The notes: generated by a model not told the origin, from the letters alone. A stretch of 64,000 nucleotides of DNA from Deltaproteobacteria bacterium HGW-Deltaproteobacteria-12 (GCA_002840565.1 PHBK01000005.1:90911-154910); one strand, 5' to 3'. Counted from the stretch's first letter, positions 56,192-64,000 are shown. Numbers and translations are program-made.

Positions 56192-58483
56192 ATGAGATTC
56201 AGAATAAAGGGCACAAAGGGATTTTTATATTTTCTGCTCGCCCTTTTCATCGGTGTTCATTTTATATTTCTTGCCGGCTGCTCCAAAGAAGCGAAGATCG
56301 AACGCCACTGGAATAAGGCCGAAAAATATTTTTCGGAAAACAAGCTGAAGGAAGCCGTTCTGGAATACCGGAATATAATTAAGTTGGACCCCAAGCATGT
56401 CAAAGCCCATTACAAACTGGGATTAAGCTACCTGCAGATGAGAATGGTCCGCGAGGCCTATGCCGCAATTTCCAAAACCGTTGAACTGGATCCGGGAATG
56501 CTCGATGCCCGGAATAACCTTGGACAACTTTACCTCCTTTCCGGTGATCGTAAAAAGGCCCGGGAGCAGGCCGATGCTGTTCTGTCCAAAGACGCCAATA
56601 ATTCTACTGCTCACCTGCTTTTGAGCAACGCTTATCTGACGGAGAAAAATCTCGATCAGGCTATTGTGGAGGGCAAAAAAGCCGTTAATGGCGAACGGAA
56701 GTTAGATGCTTATCTCCACTTAGCCAACCTGTCTATTTTGAAAAAGGATATTCCTCAGGCAGGAGAAATGTTCCAGGCCGCCGTCAAGACCAATGAAAAA
56801 GATCTGCGGGCACGCTTTGCCCTGGCGGAATTCTATCTGCGGTCAGGAAAGCCGGATCTGGCCGAGCGTGAATATATAGAGGCGACAAAAATCGCACCGA
56901 ATAATGCCCGTGCGTTCATGGCACTGGGAAACTACTATGCCCTGGTCAGGAAACCGGACGATGCGGAAAAACAATTTCTCAAGGCAATTGAAACGGACCC
57001 GAAAAATTCATCTTTGAGGATTCATCTGGGAAATTTCTATCTGGCCTCCGGCAAGAAAGATAAAGCGGAGGCTGCCTTCAAAGAAGCCGTCGATAAGGAT
57101 TCAAAGGATAGCCAGGCCCTGGCCAAATTGGCCGATTTCTATATCAATGAGCGAAAATATGACGAGGGTATGAAACTGACGGAAGATCTCCTCAAGATCA
57201 ACCCGAAGAGCCAGGAGGGGCTGCTGCTGAAAGGGCGAATATTTTTGGCCAGAAATGAATTCGACCAGGCTTTGAATCTGTTTCAGGCCTATGCAAAAGA
57301 TAATCCCAAGGCGGCCATGGCCCATTACCTGCTGGCGCTGGCCCACTCGGGCAATCGCAATATCCAGCAGGCCAAAACCGAATTGGGAGAGGCCATAAAA
57401 CTGAATCCCAAGTGGGCAGAGGCAAGGCTACTGCTGGCCGAAATGCAGCTGCGGGAAGGAAACACTGCTCAGGGTATTGATGAACTAAAAGCCGTGCTGA
57501 AAGATCATCCCCGCAGTATTCAGGCTAACCTTCTCCTGGGCAATGCCTATATGCTGAAGCGCAATATCCCTGATGCGGCAAAAGTATTTGAAAATCTGGT
57601 TAAAATTGCTCCGAACAACCCGGTCGGCTACGCTCAGCTCGGCCGTATTGCATTGATTCAGAAAAAAGAAGCTGAGGCTTTGTCCCGCTTTGAAAAAGCC
57701 CTGTCCCTACAACCCGCTTATATCGATCCTCTTCAGCTGATTGTTGCCGTCCACATGAACAAAAAGGATATTAAGAAGGCCCTGGACAGGGTACAACAGC
57801 AAATCAGTATTGTTCCGAAAAATCCTGCTATGCATGCGCTTCTGGCCAGCATCCACGAAGCGAATAAAGACTTTGCCAACGCGGAAATCAGCCTCAAGAA
57901 GGCCATCGAACTTGCCCCCAATCTGCCGGCGCTCCATATCTCCCTGGCCAACTTCTATCTGCGACAGCAGGCTACAGATAAGGCAAAGGAACAGTATATC
58001 GCCGTTTTGAAAAATAATCCCAATGCCCTTTCTGCCGAGATGGCTCTGGGCATGATTTATGAGAACGAAAAGAATTACAGCAAAGCCCAGGAGCACTACG
58101 AAAAGGTCCTGAAGATCAATCCTAATTTCACTCCGGCAGCCAACAACCTGGCCTATCTTTATGCGGAGCGGGGCGGGAATATCGATATGGCCCTGAACCT
58201 GGCGCAGAAAGCAAAAGAACAGGTTCCCGACGACCCGAACATTTCGGATACGCTGGGATGGATTTATTATAAGAAGAATGTTTTCAGCACAGCTATTACC
58301 TATCTGAAAGAGGCCGCGGAAAAGCTCCCGAATCAGCCGATCGTCCACTATCATCTGGGCATGGCTTATTACAAAAACGGAAATCGCGATCTGGCCAAAA
58401 AAGAGCTTAATGCTGCGCTGAAGATCAGCGCCGTTTTCCCGGGGGCGGAGGAAGCGCGGGCGGCATTAAAGGAGTTAAAGTAA
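56192..58483 (+). CDS. prsT: PEP-CTERM system TPR-repeat lipoprotein PrsT
   Basis: A 763-residue lipoprotein. The signal ends in an LAGC lipobox with Cys30, and the rest is an array of about 20 tetratricopeptide units from residue 40 to the end, with repeats of the form A-x-Y-x-x-A-L-x-x-x-P. This matches PrsT of PEP-CTERM/exosortase loci, thought to scaffold polysaccharide or protein transfer in the periplasm. AAAGGAG precedes the ATG. It is transcribed divergently from the export protein gene and followed by a beta-barrel protein gene. Confidence 0.88.
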   Translation: MRFRIKGTKGFLYFLLALFIGVHFIFLAGCSKEAKIERHWNKAEKYFSENKLKEAVLEYRNIIKLDPKHVKAHYKLGLSYLQMRMVREAYAAISKTVELDPGMLDARNNLGQLYLLSGDRKKAREQADAVLSKDANNSTAHLLLSNAYLTEKNLDQAIVEGKKAVNGERKLDAYLHLANLSILKKDIPQAGEMFQAAVKTNEKDLRARFALAEFYLRSGKPDLAEREYIEATKIAPNNARAFMALGNYYALVRKPDDAEKQFLKAIETDPKNSSLRIHLGNFYLASGKKDKAEAAFKEAVDKDSKDSQALAKLADFYINERKYDEGMKLTEDLLKINPKSQEGLLLKGRIFLARNEFDQALNLFQAYAKDNPKAAMAHYLLALAHSGNRNIQQAKTELGEAIKLNPKWAEARLLLAEMQLREGNTAQGIDELKAVLKDHPRSIQANLLLGNAYMLKRNIPDAAKVFENLVKIAPNNPVGYAQLGRIALIQKKEAEALSRFEKALSLQPAYIDPLQLIVAVHMNKKDIKKALDRVQQQISIVPKNPAMHALLASIHEANKDFANAEISLKKAIELAPNLPALHISLANFYLRQQATDKAKEQYIAVLKNNPNALSAEMALGMIYENEKNYSKAQEHYEKVLKINPNFTPAANNLAYLYAERGGNIDMALNLAQKAKEQVPDDPNISDTLGWIYYKKNVFSTAITYLKEAAEKLPNQPIVHYHLGMAYYKNGNRDLAKKELNAALKISAVFPGAEEARAALKELK

Positions 58484-58576
58484 TGAACCAAAAGGCAAGA
58501 GGGAATAAAGAAAGGCAGTGTTGTTTATTCTTTGTCCCCTGCCCCTGAATTTGTATAAAAACAAGGAGGATGTCCA

Positions 58577-59872
58577 GTGAGAAATATAATCATTAAAGGA
58601 GTTGCCTCTGTACTTTTCTTTATCCTTGCCGGCGTTACAGTGACTGCGGCTCAGGAAATACCCGACGCTCGCTACGAATTCAAACCTTTCATCACCCTCC
58701 AGGAGAAGTACACCACCAATGCCAATAACGTGGCGACGAATAAAAAACATGATTACATAACCACCATCACCCCGGGCGTTGCTTTTGCCGGAAATGACGC
58801 TGTCTTCGGAGTTGACCTGGGTGCGGGTTTAAATTATAATATCTATGCCAATAAAAGCCAGGACGATTATGCCGGTTATAACGGCCATATCAACCTCAGG
58901 TATAACCCTGACCCAACCCTTACTTTCCGGCTCCGCGACAATGCAGTCCGGTCGGAAAATCCCCGCCGCCAGGATTTGGCCGATACGTCAACAACGCCTT
59001 CATACCTGTCATCTATTGATCAGGGAAGATTAATTTATACAATGAATCGCCTCGAACCATCTGTGGACTGGCAATTCACACGCGATGGAAATATCGGTTT
59101 TTCGTATGTCAATGACATCTACCGCAGCAACAACAATACGGCTAATGAAAATACGAATCATACCTTTACTCCCCGCTTCAGCTACTGGTTTAACCAGCAA
59201 AACGGAGTTCTTTTCGACTACAGTTACACGAAAGTTGACAACACTGTCAGCCCTGATCTCACAGGACATGCCTACCATGGCCGCTACACATACAAATTCA
59301 ATCCCCGCTCCTCCATCTTCGCTGATTACTCTTTTACCAAACGCGATTATGAGGCACCGGGCACTTCCTATGATACTCATTCGCCGACGGTCGGCATCGA
59401 ATATGCCTTCAGCGCTAATCTGACCGGCCTCCTGCAATTGGGATATTACTTCTCCAACCCCTCTCAGGGGAATAGCAACAGCGGCCTGAGCGGCACTGCC
59501 AGATTAACCGGCAAGGATCAATTCACTACCTACAGCATTGAGCTGAAATCAGGCTATAATGAGGCGCTTTCCGGAGTGCAGGGCGCGAATGAAAACTTTG
59601 CCCGGGAATACGGTGTCAAGATCAGCATCAGCCACATGCTGACTCAAAGATTGAGCATTAGCATGTCAGCCAGTGCCTCGGAATTGGATTATGTGTATGC
59701 TAACCGCAAAGACCGTAATTATGCCGCTGATCTGAATGCCTCCTACCAGGTTTTGAAATGGCTTTCTATTTTCGGCAGAGTTGGCTACTGGTGGAATGAC
59801 TCCCCCATCTATACGACAGACCGGTTTGATGAATTCCATGCGATTATCGGCCTGACGGCTACATACTTATAG
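58577..59872 (+). CDS. PEP-CTERM-locus outer-membrane beta-barrel protein
   Basis: A 431-residue exported protein with signal cleavage near residue 25 (TAAQ). The mature part is a series of alternating hydrophobic/aromatic strands rich in Tyr, Asn and Thr (for example DYAGYNGHINLRY, HAYHGRYTYKF, VFLA-free turns) ending in an aromatic-flanked last strand (FHAIIGLTATYL). This layout fits the outer-membrane protein commonly encoded next to prsT. It probably forms the export pore or an anchor. The start is GTG with a strong AAGGAGGA site. Confidence 0.75.
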   Translation: MRNIIIKGVASVLFFILAGVTVTAAQEIPDARYEFKPFITLQEKYTTNANNVATNKKHDYITTITPGVAFAGNDAVFGVDLGAGLNYNIYANKSQDDYAGYNGHINLRYNPDPTLTFRLRDNAVRSENPRRQDLADTSTTPSYLSSIDQGRLIYTMNRLEPSVDWQFTRDGNIGFSYVNDIYRSNNNTANENTNHTFTPRFSYWFNQQNGVLFDYSYTKVDNTVSPDLTGHAYHGRYTYKFNPRSSIFADYSFTKRDYEAPGTSYDTHSPTVGIEYAFSANLTGLLQLGYYFSNPSQGNSNSGLSGTARLTGKDQFTTYSIELKSGYNEALSGVQGANENFAREYGVKISISHMLTQRLSISMSASASELDYVYANRKDRNYAADLNASYQVLKWLSIFGRVGYWWNDSPIYTTDRFDEFHAIIGLTATYL

Positions 59873-60313
59873 GAAGATGGTGAATAGTGAATGGTTGGTT
59901 AAAGTAGGGAATGGTGGATGGTGGCGGGTTATACCAGTGAATGGTGACGAGTAAATAGTTACGAGAAAAAAATCCCTTTCACGTCCCCCTTTTTAAAAGG
60001 GGCAGATTTCTCCTTTTTATGTGCCATCGTTCTCGGGCACTTCGAGTCCCCCTTTGAAAAAGGGGGATACAGGGGGGATTTAAACCGCAATAAAAATTCA
60101 GTTTAAAATACAAAATTCTAACCATAATGGCTTATATATTAATTTCTCCTTAGGCCATCAATATTACAATCAATATTTTCCGCTTGACAAAATCTCTATT
60201 TAATCTATCTTTTGGACGGCAAATTTTCGTTCCGGCAATATACAATAGACAAAACGGAAAAGATTAAAACGCTGATTGCAGCCTAAAATTACGGCAACTA
60301 AGGAGCTAACAGC
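59873..60313. repeat. intergenic region with low-complexity repeats and CCCCTTTT/AAAAGGGG hairpins
   Basis: No gene seen in 441 bases. 59879-59960 is a decayed repeat of the theme GTGAATGGTGG. Two related hairpins follow: CCCCTTTT/AAAAGGGG at 59986-60002, and TCCCCCTTT/AAAGGGGGA at 60047-60067 with the tail TACAGGGGGGATTT to 60081. This combination resembles short repeats scattered in the intergenic regions of many deltaproteobacterial genomes. The rest is AT-rich and ends with the promoter of the next gene. Confidence 0.7.
60184..60211 (+). promoter_or_regulatory. promoter for the PAS-GGDEF-like gene
   Basis: TTGACA at 60184-60189 and TATCTT at 60206-60211 with a 16-base spacer; the ATG is about 100 bases downstream behind an AAGGAG site. 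Confidence 0.45.
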
Positions 60314-61624
60314 ATGCCCAACGATCAGAAAAAGACAAAAAAACAGCTTCTGGAGGAATTAGAACTTTTACGTCAGAAGAATTCAGAACTGGAAGAAATC
60401 AAACTTCGGCAAATGGAAGACCTCCGAAAAGCCAACGAGGCTATGCGCTGCAGTTTTCCCATTCTGGAGCAGCACAATGACGGAATATTCGTTATTTTTG
60501 ACCGACAGTTTGAATTCATCAATCAAAAGCTGGAGGATCTGTTCGGCTATAACATGCAGGAGATGTGTGGTACCGGATTTGAATTGATGTCTATTGTGGC
60601 CCCCGAGAGCAGGAGTTTTGTCAAAAGGAAATTCGATGAGGGATACCGGGGGGAATTCAATGCGCAGCAATTTGAATTTACCGGAATTAAGAAGGACGGC
60701 AGAAAAATAGAATGCCATACATCCATTATTTTCATCCCGTACAAATGGGGTGTTGCCATTCATGGCATCCTCAATGACGTCAGCGTCAGAAAAAGAATTG
60801 ATGAAGAGCTGCAAAAATCGCAGGATAATCTTCAGGTCGCCTTGGATTCCATCCCGACCAGTATTTTTTACACCGATAAAAACCATCGATTTTTTCAGGT
60901 TAATGATGCTTTCTGCAGATTACTGGGACTCTCCAAGGAGGAGATAATTAACCGGAATATTGCCGAACTCTTTCCCAATTTACCGGAAAAGCAGTTCCAT
61001 CAATATTGGCAGGATAACCAGGAAGTAATAGACGACGGCCAGCCCAAACGCGGCATTGTCGAAATGTTCCCCTCCAATATCGGAAGAAAATGGATTCAGT
61101 CGGACAAAATGCCCTATCGTAATGAAAAATCGGAAATCGCAGGCGTAGTCTGCCTGGCAATCGATATTACCAATATCAGAGAAACCGAAGAGAAACTGTG
61201 GTACCTGAGCTTCCATGACGTCTTTACCGGCCTTTATAACCGGGCGTTTTTTGAGGAAGAAATCCTGCGCCTGGAGGGCGGACGATTTTATCCTTTTACC
61301 TTTATTAACGCCGCAGTCACAAACTATCACACGGTTAATCAAACACACGGCGTGTCCGCCGGCAATCTTCTTTTGAAAAAAACGGCAGCAATCTTAAATA
61401 CCTTTCGGACGGAAGACATCGTGGCCAGAATTGATGACAATAGCTTTGCCGTTTTGCTCCCCATGTCTTCCCAGGAAACGGGGGAGTCTATTGCGGCACG
61501 TCTTAAGGAGGCGCTGGAAAAGGAATCGGCAGAAAGTACAGGACCTCACCCGGAAGTTCACTTTGAAATAAAAACCATTGACAAAGAAACCCCTATCATA
61601 AACTTTTTGAAGAAAGCGAGTTAG
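60314..61624 (+). CDS. PAS-PAS-degenerate GGDEF signalling protein
   Basis: A 436-residue cytosolic sensor. A short coiled coil (1-40) is followed by two PAS domains (about 45-165 and 170-285) and a GGDEF-fold domain beginning LSFHDVFTGLYNRAFFEEEI. The signature loop reads ARIDDNSFAVLLP, so Gly-Gly-Asp-Glu-Phe has become Asp-Asp-Asn-Ser-Phe, and the metal-binding Asp of the first strand is Asn in FINAAV. Diguanylate cyclase activity is therefore unlikely; it may bind GTP or act by protein contact. It lies between the polysaccharide genes and VanZ-like gene and carries its own promoter and terminator. Confidence 0.85.
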   Translation: MPNDQKKTKKQLLEELELLRQKNSELEEIKLRQMEDLRKANEAMRCSFPILEQHNDGIFVIFDRQFEFINQKLEDLFGYNMQEMCGTGFELMSIVAPESRSFVKRKFDEGYRGEFNAQQFEFTGIKKDGRKIECHTSIIFIPYKWGVAIHGILNDVSVRKRIDEELQKSQDNLQVALDSIPTSIFYTDKNHRFFQVNDAFCRLLGLSKEEIINRNIAELFPNLPEKQFHQYWQDNQEVIDDGQPKRGIVEMFPSNIGRKWIQSDKMPYRNEKSEIAGVVCLAIDITNIRETEEKLWYLSFHDVFTGLYNRAFFEEEILRLEGGRFYPFTFINAAVTNYHTVNQTHGVSAGNLLLKKTAAILNTFRTEDIVARIDDNSFAVLLPMSSQETGESIAARLKEALEKESAESTGPHPEVHFEIKTIDKETPIINFLKKAS

Positions 61625-61643
61625 TAAGAATAATAAACCCACG

Positions 61644-61677
61644 AAAAGCAGGGCATAATGGCGGCCCTGCTTTTTTT
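61644..61677 (+). terminator. terminator after the degenerate GGDEF gene
   Basis: A perfect 8-bp stem AGCAGGGC/GCCCTGCT (61647-61654 with 61664-61671) runs into seven T residues. Confidence 0.9.
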
Positions 61678-61747
61678 GTTAGTTCGTAAGTTTCTTCCAT
61701 AAATAAGTAACTGTAATAGCCCGTAATAGATACACTTTAGAGAAAGT

Positions 61748-62902
61748 ATGAATGTGATCCGAAAATATATCCATCTGCTGCTGGAGGGAAAGCCTCGAAT
61801 ATTAAATACCCTCTGTGCGGCTTTTCTGTTGATTATCCTCATCGCCGGTTTCTGGCCTGGCGATTTCTTCCCTGCAAACAAAGTCACCTGGCTTGAGGAA
61901 CGCGATGGCGTTCGCTTTTACGGCCAGGGGATAATCATCAGCGCCGACAGTGGTCAGAAACTACAATCATCAAACTTCTCCAGTAAATCAATCTCCCTGG
62001 AGCTTTGGCTCCGACCAGCCCTGGAAACAGGCAATGCACCGAGCATTCTAACTTTCTACGACGGAAAATCCCCTGATCTTTTAGCGATTAAACAATGGCG
62101 ATCCCACCTGGTCATCTGGAGCAGACCGGAAGATCCGACGAGTCAAAAGCGGGGCAAACCCTATTCGGAGGTCGGTTTCCTCAAAGCCCTACCTAAAGAT
62201 CAGGACGTCTTCATAACCATTACTTCGGGTACCGAAGGAACGGCCTATTATTTCAACGGCCAACTGACAAAAACCTATCCCCGTCATCGTTTGCCAACTG
62301 GTTATTTGCAGAATAATGTCCGCCTTATACTGGGCAATTCCCCGTCGGGGGAAAGTTATTGGACAGGCGATATACTGGGAATGGCAATCTTTAATCGCGC
62401 CTTAAAGCCGGATGAAGTTCTGCGGGATTATCAATCCTGGATGGCTAACGACCCTTTTTCTCTCCGGCAGGAGAGTGGTCTTATCAGTCTTTATCCATTC
62501 TATGAGCGTAAGGGAAAAACAATAAATAATATCGCCAATCAAGATGAAATGATGATTATTCCGGAGGTTTTCAAACCTCTGAAAAGGGTAATTCTGGCGT
62601 TCCCGGGGTACGATTTCCGTTGGAACTGGCCATTTATCCAGGATGTGCTCATTAATCTTCTCGGCTTTATCCCCTTTGGCTTTTTCTTTGCGGCCCTGCT
62701 GCTGAAATTTACAGAAGGAAGAAAGTTACCAGCCTATCTTATCACATCACTTCTGGGCATTGCGGTCAGTCTGCTGATTGAGTTTAGCCAGTCCTATCTC
62801 CCCACGAGAGATTCATCGCTGGTGGACATGATTATGAATTCTGCCGGAACTATACTGGGTGTTGTTTTTTTCAGTTGGTTGAAGAATACCTTAGTTAAAT
62901 AG
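61748..62902 (+). CDS. LamG-VanZ membrane protein
   Basis: A 384-residue protein. A first membrane helix (~20-38) leads to a periplasmic LamG/concanavalin-like domain (~55-235) with ISLELWLRP and an IFNRALKPDEVLRDY segment. The C-terminal VanZ domain (~285-380) has three more helices and the conserved LLIEFSQSYLPTRDSSLVDMIMNSAG block. VanZ-domain proteins occur in PEP-CTERM/exopolysaccharide loci; the LamG part suggests glycan binding, so a role in polymer handling at the membrane is a plausible inference. Confidence 0.82.
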   Translation: MNVIRKYIHLLLEGKPRILNTLCAAFLLIILIAGFWPGDFFPANKVTWLEERDGVRFYGQGIIISADSGQKLQSSNFSSKSISLELWLRPALETGNAPSILTFYDGKSPDLLAIKQWRSHLVIWSRPEDPTSQKRGKPYSEVGFLKALPKDQDVFITITSGTEGTAYYFNGQLTKTYPRHRLPTGYLQNNVRLILGNSPSGESYWTGDILGMAIFNRALKPDEVLRDYQSWMANDPFSLRQESGLISLYPFYERKGKTINNIANQDEMMIIPEVFKPLKRVILAFPGYDFRWNWPFIQDVLINLLGFIPFGFFFAALLLKFTEGRKLPAYLITSLLGIAVSLLIEFSQSYLPTRDSSLVDMIMNSAGTILGVVFFSWLKNTLVK

Positions 62903-62921
62903 ATTTTGGGGGAATTTAGAT

Positions 62922-62960
62922 AAAAAAAGGCAGGTCTGTTTGGACCTACCTTTTGATTTT
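62922..62960. terminator. bidirectional terminator between convergent LamG-VanZ and PEP-CTERM genes
   Basis: A stem AAGGCAGGTC against GGACCTACCTT with one mismatch is flanked by A7 on one side and a T-rich stretch on the other, so it can end transcripts from both strands. Confidence 0.8.
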
Positions 62961-62980
62961 TATTATATTTGCTTCTTATC

Positions 62981-63574
62981 TTACTTCTTAAACTTTCTCC
63001 CGATACCTGCAATACCTATCAGACCGAGGCCAAAAAGTAACAGGGAAGCCGGTTCAGGAACTGCTGTGGTCTCTTCAATATTTAGTTCGGTTATAAATAT
63101 CATCCCCCAATGTCCACCATCTAGTGGACCTATCTCTTCAATATCACCGGTCATCGATAATATAAATGATCCATTGGAACCGGTCATTGTGATAGTTCCG
63201 AAAGACATATAATCTGGACGGATGTTGGCAAAAACAGTAGCCGCCAGATCTGTAAAAGGTGAAAAACCAGACATTGTTAATGCACCACCGGTATAGTCGG
63301 TAATAAAATAATCAACACCATTGCCACCTGTGACTTCATCGAGAATCAATTGACTTAAAGACCATTCTATGTAAGGGGGGATTGAAAAACCGGAAGGTAC
63401 ATCATAGCTTTGTGCATCAAGTTTATTACCATTGGCTCCAGGATGACCACCGATATACATTTCCGTCCATTCTCCCGGCATTACATATTGAGAATCGATG
63501 GTGAGGGCGTTAACCATGTTAAACATACCGAAAATCATGATAATTGACAATATTGAAATTAATTTCTTTTTCAT
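62981..63574 (-). CDS. PEP-CTERM sorting domain protein
   Basis: A 197-residue secreted protein. The signal peptide ends at about residue 23 (NMVNA). The mature part has no known domain, is rich in Gly, Thr and Ser with few charges, and ends in a classic sorting tail: VPEPASLLLFGLGL, a hydrophobic helix, then the basic RKFKK. The tail is cut and the protein attached to the envelope by an exosortase. It is expressed from a sigma-54-type promoter and lies convergent to the LamG-VanZ gene. AAGGAGAAAG precedes the ATG. Confidence 0.93.
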   Translation of the reverse strand: MKKKLISILSIIMIFGMFNMVNALTIDSQYVMPGEWTEMYIGGHPGANGNKLDAQSYDVPSGFSIPPYIEWSLSQLILDEVTGGNGVDYFITDYTGGALTMSGFSPFTDLAATVFANIRPDYMSFGTITMTGSNGSFILSMTGDIEEIGPLDGGHWGMIFITELNIEETTAVPEPASLLLFGLGLIGIAGIGRKFKK

Positions 63575-63648
63575 TGCCTTTCTCCTTCCTTAACAGAAAA
63601 TGCGAATATTATAATTGCAGCTAAACATTATTTACGCTTTTATTTTAA

Positions 63649-63664
63649 TGCAATACTAATGCCA
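63649..63664 (-). promoter_or_regulatory. sigma-54 (RpoN) promoter of the PEP-CTERM gene
   Basis: On the minus strand TGGCATTAGTATTGCA matches the -24/-12 consensus TGGCACG-N4-TTGCW, with the invariant GG and GC separated by exactly 10 bases. The start would be near 63637, giving a leader of about 63 nt. Two copies of CCGACACTT lie upstream (63738-63746 and 63814-63822), at distances typical of activator sites. Confidence 0.65.
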
Positions 63665-63737
63665 ACAACATATGTATATAATATGGCTAAGTATTTTAAC
63701 AACACAAAACAAATAGTATTACGATATGTAAAACAAT

Positions 63738-63822
63738 CCGACACTTTAAGATGTGAAAAAAGCATTATTGTTGATTTATTCTATATTATCTTATGCTTAG
63801 AGTGTAAACAAAACCGACACTT
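63738..63822. repeat. direct repeat CCGACACTT, possible activator sites
   Basis: The 9-base string occurs at 63738-63746 and 63814-63822 in the same orientation, 76 bases apart and about 100 and 180 bases upstream of the predicted sigma-54 start. The surrounding DNA is AT-rich and non-coding. Confidence 0.4.
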
Positions 63823-63850
63823 GTTTCTTTTACATTCAGACTTGTCCAGC

Positions 63851-63884
63851 AAAAAAAGCCCGCATAGATCATGCAGGCTTTTTA
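63851..63884 (+). terminator. intrinsic terminator hairpin
   Basis: AAAAAGCCCGCAT and ATGCAGGCTTTTT form a stem with one bulged base around a short loop, with T/A runs on both sides, so it may work in either direction. Which gene it serves is unclear; it may isolate the end of the window from the PEP-CTERM promoter region. Confidence 0.6.
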
Positions 63885-63959
63885 AACGTATTAAACAATT
63901 TATTTCACTACTGTCCGGAATAATTAGCATATAAAGTTTGTAAAAGCTTAACATATTTC

Positions 63960-64000
63960 ATGAAAGATACCATTTATGTTTGTCCTCGACTTGAAAATGC
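63960..64000 (+). CDS. possible start of a gene running off the window
   Basis: ATG at 63960 opens a frame of 13 codons to the window end, reading MKDTIYVCPRLEN. No good ribosome site or promoter is seen, so this is only a candidate. Confidence 0.2.
   Translation, partial: MKDTIYVCPRLEN

Noticed and set aside
57707..58354. 215-residue open frame antisense to prsT
   Set aside because: It mirrors the periodic TPR codons of prsT and has no independent signal.
58490..58560. Imperfect long hairpin between prsT and the beta-barrel gene
   Set aside because: The stem is broken and no T-run follows; it may be a decayed repeat but cannot be supported.
63659..63934. 91-residue open frame on the plus strand before the window end
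   Set aside because: It begins inside the sigma-54 element and contains the terminator hairpin at 63851-63884; the sequence is low-complexity without ribosome site.
1..64000. CRISPR arrays, insertion sequences, integrases and attachment sites
   Set aside because: No regularly spaced repeats, transposase or recombinase motifs were seen anywhere in the window.

Overview
The window reads as a contiguous piece of a moderately AT-rich bacterial chromosome. It is most consistent with the Desulfobacterota (former Deltaproteobacteria), plausibly a Syntrophus/Smithella-like syntroph; the assignment rests on gene content and is not certain below class level. Supporting signs are IorAB indolepyruvate:ferredoxin oxidoreductase, a homocysteine methyltransferase-MTHFR fusion, an XrtA-type exopolysaccharide/PEP-CTERM locus with a sigma-54-like promoter, a tRNA-Leu next to tig-clpP-clpX-lon, and TTG/GTG starts preceded by good ribosome binding sites. 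No insertion sequence, prophage or CRISPR array was seen.

Layout. 0-3.6 kb: end of miaA, a family-2 glycosyltransferase, a parvulin lipoprotein and a metallo-beta-lactamase-fold hydrolase. 3.7-7.5 kb (minus): panB with a DUF2520 oxidoreductase behind a candidate attenuator, then a GC-richer bifunctional methionine/folate gene. 7.6-15.5 kb (plus): gph-like phosphatase, tilS, ftsH, folP, acpS, tsaE, lysC and a ComEA-like protein. 15.5-23.3 kb: a lytic transglycosylase, tRNA-Pro, hom plus a proposed homoserine kinase, a decayed thioesterase gene, a TPR protein, iorAB and a CbpA-type DnaJ. 23.5-30.2 kb (minus): dtd, a DUF1285-like gene, guaB, dnaE and a UPF0280 gene. 30.3-39.9 kb (plus): radical SAM protein, small membrane protein, two M16 peptidases, M20 peptidase, phoH, a 7TM-HD phosphohydrolase and ybeY. 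40-45.4 kb (minus): LysM lytic transglycosylase, prfB with its programmed frameshift, lnt and a CorC-like CBS protein. 45.5-51.7 kb (minus): tRNA-Asp behind a truncated tRNA-Val, then tRNA-Leu, tig, clpP, clpX and lon.

51.9-63.6 kb is the accessory region: an envelope polysaccharide module of the PEP-CTERM/XrtA type. Polysaccharide export protein, Wzz-like chain-length protein, ExeA-like ATPase and tyrosine autokinase run on the minus strand. The TPR lipoprotein PrsT and an outer-membrane beta-barrel protein run divergently. They are followed by a repeat-bearing spacer, a PAS-PAS-GGDEF protein whose GGDEF signature is lost, a LamG-VanZ membrane protein, and a PEP-CTERM secreted protein with a sigma-54-type promoter. 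The exosortase gene itself, the polymer glycosyltransferases and the PrsK/PrsR regulators are not in the window.

The most interesting non-coding signals are: the promoter-leader-terminator arrangement ahead of the DUF2520-panB pair; a perfect palindrome plus a distant repeat of its half-site at the hom promoter; the tRNA-Val stump with two hairpins inside a live tRNA transcription unit; the YbgC-like thioesterase remnant; and the sigma-54 element with upstream direct repeats at the PEP-CTERM gene.
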